Of a stretch of 64,000 bases of DNA, positions 28,201 through 37,200 are shown in pieces. This stretch comes from Ectocarpus siliculosus (lineage: Eukaryota > Sar > Phaeophyceae > Ectocarpales > Ectocarpaceae). The stretch is taken from NCBI GenBank assembly GCA_000310025.1, contig FN649734.1, forward strand, positions 65,317 to 129,316, given 5' to 3'. Position 1 is the stretch's first letter. Each line of letters opens with the position of its first letter. The notes under the pieces were generated by a model that saw only the letters and a list, made by a program, of their open reading frames with translations, made no database searches and was not told the DNA's origin. A program made the translations under genes and the position numbers.

Positions 28201-31200
28201 ATTTGTGTACCCAAAGACGTGGCCAACCCCGGGATGCACCTGAATGTCTTTCAGGTAAGTCCCGTCCGTGCCGTCGATGCGACGGAAGGCCTTGGCTACG
28301 TTGAGAAACCCTTCCACCCAGCCCCACGTCATCCTCCGCAGGGTTGCTCGCGCCACCCAAGACGCTGCCCCTTTCCCACCGCCTCCTCCTCCGCCACCCC
28401 CGGCTCTACCGGCCGATTGCCCCTTTTGACCCTGTGCCGCGTTCGTGACGACTTTCTCGGGGTTGACCCTGGATTCCACCGTCCCAATGTCGGGAACGTA
28501 GGCGACCTTGCAAACAACCACCAAAAGGGGGAATGAAGCGGGGCAGCGCGGGTGAGTTCGCTCCATCCTCAAGAAGTCCAAAGATGCTTACGATCAGCCA
28601 ACACAGGGTGATGAGGGCCACTGAACTACGAAGACTGTTTTCATGGAAGGCTGGAATGTCATCACCCTCGAGGTGGTTTGCCCCGTGAATGCCTGATTGA
28701 GCGTCAAGCTACCGCGGCTGGTGCAGGTTTTGTCTTCTGTTTGCTTGGTGGTCAACGTTTCCTGGCACTTGTACTGTATACAATATTGTTTACTAATTTG
28801 TCATACATCCGAACGACATCCCACGAGATGCAGTACAGCGCGAGCCATCATCCCAGTCTTGAAGGTTTGGCCAATCACGACTTTGGTGCGACACCAAGAT
28901 GCTGCATCGGGTAAGGTACGGTGATTTCCTCACCTTGCCTCCGGCGAGGTGCATCTCCAACTCCAGCATCGGGGGAAGCTGTTGTTTGACGATGTACGAA
29001 TGGCTCATCTGCTGGTTGAGTGTGCCGAGAGACCCGGCTACCACCTTGATCAGGCCTTGTACAACCTGAAAAAACATTGAGAATGCACAATTTTGTTTGA
29101 TGTTGTGCAATCTTTCTTCCATGCGTGTGCGGGAAGGGTGGGATTCGTTATTGTGTACAAGCTACGTAGCCTGCCTAGTTTGTCCTATAGGGGTGATCTT
29201 GCCGCGTACAGTGTCTTGCGCACTGCACCCGTATGAAGCTTGGTTGTAGTCGACTAGCAACGTCGTAGCGGTGTGTCGCACAGGAGAGCTATAGAAGTTG
29301 TGCTCTACCTCGGAAAAAATGTATCTAGCTCACCAGTGAATTAACGAAATCGACGTAATTTTTCCAGTCAGGAAAGCCTGCCGACACCTTGAGCTTCCGG
29401 TTGGTATCTTTCAGCAGTTTGTGCAGCTCCAGTCCCCCCTCTCGGATCGCCGCGCATCTTTTGAATGGATGTACAGCATCGTATTAAGGACAGAGACGCG
29501 CAAGAATACCTCAGCGGTTGGTGCCTCGGGTGCTTGACGTGCTGGCACGCTTTCCTTCTGCAGGGCATACACTTGCAAACCATAGTGATTACCCAACACG
29601 TTCGTTCCCAAATCGTGTGGATTAGTCCCGGATATACTAGGATGGATTCAAATATGGTGCTTGGCTTCCAAATGTTTAGAAGATGATTGGCGTAGGCGTG
29701 TATGCTTCGACGTCGTAAACCAATGACCCTCCCGCAGCACTGAAGCACCTGCCGAACACTTTCTTCACGCTAGGATTAGTTCGCAGGGTCTACCATTAAC
29801 GCCCATGCCTCACCACATAACTTCAGCATTCTGACGTACGGCATGATGATATATCGTTTACGTCATGCCGCACTATCACATCGTGTCAGGCCTACCGGGT
29901 CTATCGGTGGTCAGTCAGTGCACGCGCATCAGGCATGCTTGGAGTACGTCTTCTACGGAAAATACCTGTTGTCGATCACAATATGAGTAAACGATCGAAG
30001 CTCGTTCGGTGTGAAACGCCATACACCGGGAAGGATCTGAAATTTCCGGACAGAAAAACGCAAACAGGGGAACACGTCCGATAAACTTTTCTTGCCTCTG
30101 CGTGACGATGACGCTCTGCATCTGCTGGAAATTTTCCGCCGTGGATGTCTTGGCACCCCTTTCGAACAGTGGCTGGGCGGCCCACGCCCGCGTCATCACC
30201 TCCAGTCTCTTTAGGTTACCCTTCATGCCCGACAACGTTTCACTCAGCTCTTTCACCTGCAAGATAAAACAATCAAGATAGTGATATCGAGGTTATGTTC
30301 CGCGATTCTTAGTGGTAGCTGATTTTTTTCGGACGACAGACCAAACCCCGAGTTGCCGATTCTTGACGTTTGTAGTGCATGTCAAGGGTGAGCCGACGGC
30401 ATCCATAGGTTCAACGCGAATTCCGACTGATATGCTATGGGGATGCTGTGAACAGACGGTGTTATCTTCTCTAATTACCCAATGTGAAAAACGACGGAGG
30501 TGCACAGGTCCGGTGCGATTTGGTTCGGAATATCAGCTTCTGGGTGCACCACAACCCAACCCATCATGGGCATTTCATGCTCGCCTCAGTCATGGCCTCC
30601 CCGATGAAGGTGTCGATCCCCGTGCTCCGCCAATTCAGGGTCTGCGCCGGCGCTCCTGAAGCCATTCCGGTACCCCCCGCTCCTCCAATCGCCTTTCCGC
30701 CGGCGCCTCCCGTGGCTGCTGAAAACACGTGGAGAACATAGAACACGTTCTCAATTTTGGTGGTAGGGACCCCGTGGAAAAAGGAAGACTTCTAGATGTT
30801 GGGGGCTCCCATCCGGATTGAGTCCCGATACTCAGCATATGTGCTGGCAGTATGGTCGTGGTGATTGTCCTCTCTTCGTTCAAACATTATTGTTTCTCGA
30901 CAGGAGTTCTTTTCAGACCAGCTTCTAATATACAAACGAACGAACCCTTACACATACACGCGTCCCATTCTGCCTCAACGAGGTCTACACACGCTTTGCT
31001 TGCTAATCGCCTTTGGCCGTCGTTCGCTTACCTCCAGTTGCATTTTTCCCTGCGCCTTTTTTTGCACTGGGGGTATTTTTACCGTTCTTTTTTTTGGGCC
31101 CTTTGCCACCGCCACCACCGCCACCGCCACCGGCCTTAGCGCCCGCGCTAGGCTTGGACGATTGTATCGCAATCTTGTGCGCTTCCCCCCCAATCCCTTG

Positions 31201-34200
31201 CGCGAGGAGCTGGTCTATTTGTTCCAGTTGTTGCTGCAGCAAGGGCCTCTCGACCGGCAGCAAGGTAACCTCGACGTTGTTGTGCATGTGCACTATGAGA
31301 TCAAGGTTCCCCATGTGCCTGCGGAAGAGCTCGCCTCTGCCGAACACCTGATCCATAGGCCATTCCACGGCGATAGGAGATCGCGCAAGAGTATCTGTGG
31401 GATTCCTATACGGGATGGCATGGTTTGAGCTAATTGTGTCGGAGATCCCGTAATGTATTTAGAGTGGGGGCTGACAAAGCACCAAATGGTTTAGAGCTCC
31501 CTCGACCCGAGCGAAAATATAGATACCTAACTCTCTAAATACTTATTTTCAGGCTCTTGCTCATACTCAAAGCGCGAGGCTATTTCTTGGACTCGTTGGC
31601 ATCGTGTCACCATATATATTTATATATGTGAAGAGCAAGCCCGCTTCCAAATTCCCAACCCATTCCTGTTGTCATTTGTATTCGAGGGTGAGTTTGTGGT
31701 TGGGTTGTAGCAATGATTCGCCCTACCTCGAGGGCAGACTCGGGCACTCGCAGTCCCAGCAGCAGGAAGTATTTCACCTCCCTGAGGAGGCGCACGATGA
31801 GAGGGTCGAAGTTAACCCTAAGCAGCCTGTCCGCCTCTCGCACCAGGAGAGGATTTTTTAGCTTGGTCTCGATCGAAACCTGGATGCTCGCGCCCCAGGC
31901 CTCGATGTTTTGGTTTTCAAAGTCTGCCAGCTGCCCAACCAGGAGGGTGTAAGCCTTGACCAGCTCTCGAGCCTCCTCCGTGGCAAGCACCTGTGAGGGG
32001 GCGTGAACAAGGGTTCCAGGTGGATCTGCTTGCCTCGGGGTGTTGAGACAAGAGTCGTTCTTTCAACAACGAGATTTAGGCTCACAGGTCAAGACACTGG
32101 AGTACGTAGTGTACACGTGGGCATTGGCATCAGAGGTCCTCCACAACCGTTCATCGCAAGATCTAGCCAGTTATGAGTCACCGTATCGAAACATCAACTT
32201 GCAGCTGGCTACGCACCTTGTTGTCGAACTCTTTGATCTTCGACATCGGCAGCGAGACCCTCTCCAACAGGCCTCTCGACCACGTTAACGCTCCGGCGAC
32301 GGGGGGGAGATTGTTAGCAATCGGAGGGTCTTCGTTCTGCTTGATGAACAACTGTAGAACCGGAAGAGAGAGGGCTGTAAGCAATCGTGGAGTGGAGTAA
32401 AAACCAATCATTCTGTCGTCCATTGGTGTAGTCAGCACGAAAAATGCCGTCGTGCAACCTGCCGACGGAGGGTGCGTCAAGCCAGACCTAGCTAGCTTAA
32501 ACACGGCTGTAATTGCAGCATCGTCGTCAACTACCAGAAATAACGATACATTGGTTCGCCCGTCACGCATCTCGTTTCCGGCCGCACCCTCTCAATATTT
32601 TCCGATAAAACAACTCTCTGTGTCGCACAGAAAATCATAATAGTTCATAATACAACGCATATTGATTCATCGTGCGTACTTCAGCACACCGGTTACACCC
32701 GTGGCGACTTCGGGTTAAGGTGGGTGCACCCACCGCGTACCTGCTTGACTAAGCCAACCTCGGTGGCGAACTCCTGCACCATAATCGCGTGTTTCCGCTG
32801 CAGCTCCTCGGCGATGGCGGGTCTGTGCACGAGGTCCGAGAAGCAGTCCAGCAGCCGGAAGCGCCCCCTCAGCGTAGGGCAGTCGTCGAACGCTTGCGTC
32901 AGAACAGATGCCAACCTTCTCTCCAGACTCTTCACGGACAGCCTGCACGGCATATGCCAACGTTCAGTGGATCAATGGACAGTATGGGGTGGTAGTCGCT
33001 ATTTTGACCAGGCGGGGACGTACTCTCAGCATATTCCTCGCCTCTACGATTCTAGGAGCTACCATCGAATTTTCCAGAATTGAAGCTGCAGCAATCCCTT
33101 CCAAATCGATCCGCTGTTCGCGCTGACACTGCTGGTTTTCATCATGCATGAATGTGTATGGTGTTCGAACCGCAGGCCTCCCTGTATCCCCGTATCTCAT
33201 AAACGCGGGACGGAATGTTTCTTGTTTTGACTGACCAAACCGGGCGGGAGGATTCTTTGAAGAATAACAACGCCATGAAGATGAAGACGCTGAGGTTGGA
33301 AAAGGTGCAGGCGATTAACCACTAGCTCAGCGACGTTCATACTGCAAGGGTCCGCGCCTTTGGCGGAGTACCGCTAGTGGGGCTGGACACGACGAGGGTC
33401 CGGACAGGGGTAAGGGGGGGAAGCGTGGCAGAACACCAGTCAAGTGCCAACTTTCGTGGTACGGAGAAACAATTTTTCTGGCTTGAGGGTCAGCAAGGCA
33501 CGGAGTGAAGGAACCAAAAGGTCACAGCGGGCCACTGAGGTGAAGCCAACAACAAAAACAACAACGACATCAGCGGTAGTTGCAATGGCATGCCTGACCT
33601 GAACGTCTGGTAGCTGTTCTCAAAGGCACCAGCTGCGTCAAGGTCGATGATGTCATAATCCACGTTCTTCACCGCGTCAACGGCCAGGCCAAAGTCCAGG
33701 TAAATCTGAGAAACCGAAGTGGTGAGCACCTTCCCCTTGGTCCCCCCGACCTCGAGGTTGGCCAGCTGTATGCAATAAAAATATCAGTAGGGTAAGGGCG
33801 AAGTTTCAACCTACGTCACAGGATACATGACCGGTTGCACTCCCTAAGGAGACCTAATTCGGTACTGGTACGTACACTGCCTTTCGCGATAAGAGGGTAG
33901 TTTCCTGTTGCCGTGTGAGGTCTGGGCCATTCAAAGCAATCACACGAATGATGACCAATCGGTGTGTACTACACCTAAACAACTACTATTAACAGGAAGT
34001 CGGCGGACTATAAATAATCTCTTGCATTTTCGTACCTTTTGGAACTGGGCGATGGTTACCGTCAGGTCCAAGACGTCGTGACAGCGCTCGAGAAACGCGT
34101 CCATCCTCGCGAAGACGGCGTTGTTCTGCACCCTCCAGGGGTTTGATGGACACTGCACGGCGGCTTTGGCTTTGTAGTCAAAGTATGTCGTCTTAAAATT

Positions 34201-37200
34201 GCCCAGGACCTGGAAAATATGTGTAGCACATGGTTCTATTCATGTCAAGTTGTAACAAGGGCATGGATATTCAGCGTCTCACCTCAGCTACAATGTTGTA
34301 CGGAAACGTGGCGCGTTGAGACTGTAGAACAAGGGGCGCATTGGACCCTCGACGCGACTGTAGGTCGAAACTGCGTGCGGACGACGGATCAACATCGTTG
34401 CGGCATTTCGCATCCTTTCGTCGCGTACGATATGGTTGAAGGTGACCAGACAGGAGCAGAGGTTACGGCCAAGACACTATTTACGCCAGGATCTACCGAA
34501 CCGTTATGGAGTGCGATGATACCCGCCTTTCAGTACCTTAAGCGACGTCTCGAGGAGTTTTATCGCCTCCCTCTGTTGGTCCTGCTCTATCAGTCGAAAG
34601 ATCTCCCCTCCGGCTAGCATGTCGGTGGCCCGCGCAACGAGCGTGTTGCACATCTAGGTTGGTCGGGATAGCAGACAACAACGGCCAGCAAACAAAAACG
34701 GGTACGAACAAAAAGCGTGCGAACGAAATCGTGTAGCCGATGATACATCTTCCTTGGAATATATCCGCCTTGAACATTTGGTGGAACTAAGAAGGAAGAG
34801 GGTTCCTACGTATCACATCTGCCTTGCCCTTGTGCTCCTGTCCATACCTCGACTTAGGGTTAGCACGAAAGAAACGTGGGATTAACCACGAAATCACCTA
34901 TGAAGTCAAAGAATTGATGTTTTTGATTGCTCTGCGAGCACCCCATGTTATAGGAGAATAATAATCAAGTCTAACAAACTAGGAAGCAAGCAACTATCGA
35001 CGGTTTTACGAACGGCGTCATGCGTCATTGCTCGCACCGTCTGTGGATACTGTCTACCTTGCTCTCAACATCCAGATGTTGAATGTACTCTACTCTGGTC
35101 CTGTTAGGCACAACCTCGAAGGGTCGGTTGTCGGCGTTACATGTGCTACGCTGTTTAGACAGATCCCCCGCTATTAGCCCGACGGTGTAGAATTCTTGGT
35201 ACCAGCGGGGAAGGTAGGTGACAACACGCACCATCCTCCAACGTTGACGCCCCGTATCTTCTTACTAAGGAAAGGGTGTGTGTGGAAGTCCAATCATGTG
35301 TATCGAGAAGGGTTCTAGAAAGGCGTTTCCAGCGCCACCATGATAAACTCCAGTGCAAGCGTCGGGAAGAAAGGGTGTGTGAATCAATTGATCCAGTCGA
35401 TAGTGCTTGCGAGTCCGCGTGCACACAGCAGTTGCATTTACCCACGGTTCACGCCTCGTTCTCACCTCCCGCACGAACACAACGAGCCGGGTGCTGGTAT
35501 TGTAGTACCCGGAGCTCTTCCACACGAGCAGCAACATGTGAAGCGCCGGCCTGTACAGTCCCGGCAGGTTCTCCGGAACGATCTCCGCTTCCAGCCGCTG
35601 CAGCCACGGTCGCAGTGGCCGCAAGTACCTGTTGGTATCGTTCGCTTCCGATCTAGCCAAGAAAGCCTCCTTGCAGAGCTTGGCGAAGGGGGTAGAGTAG
35701 GTGCTCTTGTTGCGGTCCAAGTACCGGAGGATCTTTCTGACCCGGACCGACTGCAGCTGGGCAAATATGCCGTTGAGGTCCGCGGCCTTCTGTTCCCAGA
35801 AGTCAAGCTCCTCAACGGGACCCGGATGGAGGGGTGTCCTTTGCTGCTGCTGCCGCTGCTGCTGTTGGGGTTGTTGCTGCTGCTTCCTGTCGATTGATGA
35901 CAGCAAGGCCGCCTCGGGCTCCTGTAGGATGATTTGTTCGAGGGGTTGGGTTAAGGGGACAGGCGAGAGGTTTGGTATTCACATTGGTGCCGGCCTATCG
36001 CTTAAGTCGTACTTACTACCGTTCCTCTCCTAGTCACTTGCCAGCATGAGGCTCGAGAGTGCACGGGTGTGAGGGGCAAGGGGGTGGTTGAGGTTGTCGG
36101 GAAGAGGAAGGCTATTTACTTCATTGCCGATGAAAGCAAAACTCACCCTCCACACCCAAATTGCAAACGTTGCTTTCAAGCGTAGCAAGATGGATTGAGA
36201 AAGGTAGTTTTTTCTCCATAACCAGGTAGACGACATTCCACATTCTACGTTCTTCGCAGCTGACACGTCTGTACTCGTTGCGTACGTTGCTCGTGACTAC
36301 TTCCCAGCTATTCATGGTCGAGTCCCAAACGCATAATGGCCAACTTTACCGAACTCTTCCGCCTTCTGCCAATGGCTGCTGACAAACATTGGATTCATGC
36401 GCTCTCTTCGTCTGCCAGACAAAAACATGAACTTCGCGGGATTCCCTTTTTCACACCTGTTTCAGGACGCTCTTGATCTGCTTGGTCCATGTAATGAGGG
36501 TCGACTCTAGTACATGCATCAGCTCCTTGTGATCGGTATCGTCCCCCACCCCTACTCCTACTCCCTGTCCACCCGCATCTCCCCCGCCCTCCTTCTGCGA
36601 TCGTCCGGTAGAAGCAGACCCGTTCCCATTCTCCCGACCGCCACCGGTTTGACCAACCGAACCCGTCGACGTTTGAGGCTTGCTGCTGCTGTTGTCGGTC
36701 GACCTCGCCTGAGGGTTGTATGAAGGGGCCTTCTGTCCCACCGGCGGGGCGTTTTCCTGGTTGACACCGAGAACGACAAGCTAGTATCAAGGGCAGAGAT
36801 CGCATGACTTCGAGTCGTCTTCGCCGAACTCAACCTTTTGTGATTTTGGTCCTGGGTTTCTGGGTTTGTGTGGGTTCGCTTGTGCAGCCCCTTTGTAGGC
36901 GGACTGTCGCGGAAACGCAGGTACAAGCACCCTACCATTGTTGCGGTGAAAACACGCGCTTACCTGCTGCTGTTGTCTCTCATTGCTGCTGCTGTTGGCG
37001 TACGAACCAGGGTCTGGTGGAAGTGGCAGACACGTGACCCCTCGAACTTGTCCAAGAGCCACCTGGACGTTGGACACTAGAGTACCGAAGGCGTCCATCA
37101 CCTGTCATTGTGATTGTCATTGTCGCCACGGGAGTTTGGCTTTCGGGTTTAGGGAATGTTGGTGTAAATAAGGGCGGTGCGCATGTGCGCCGATATTGAA

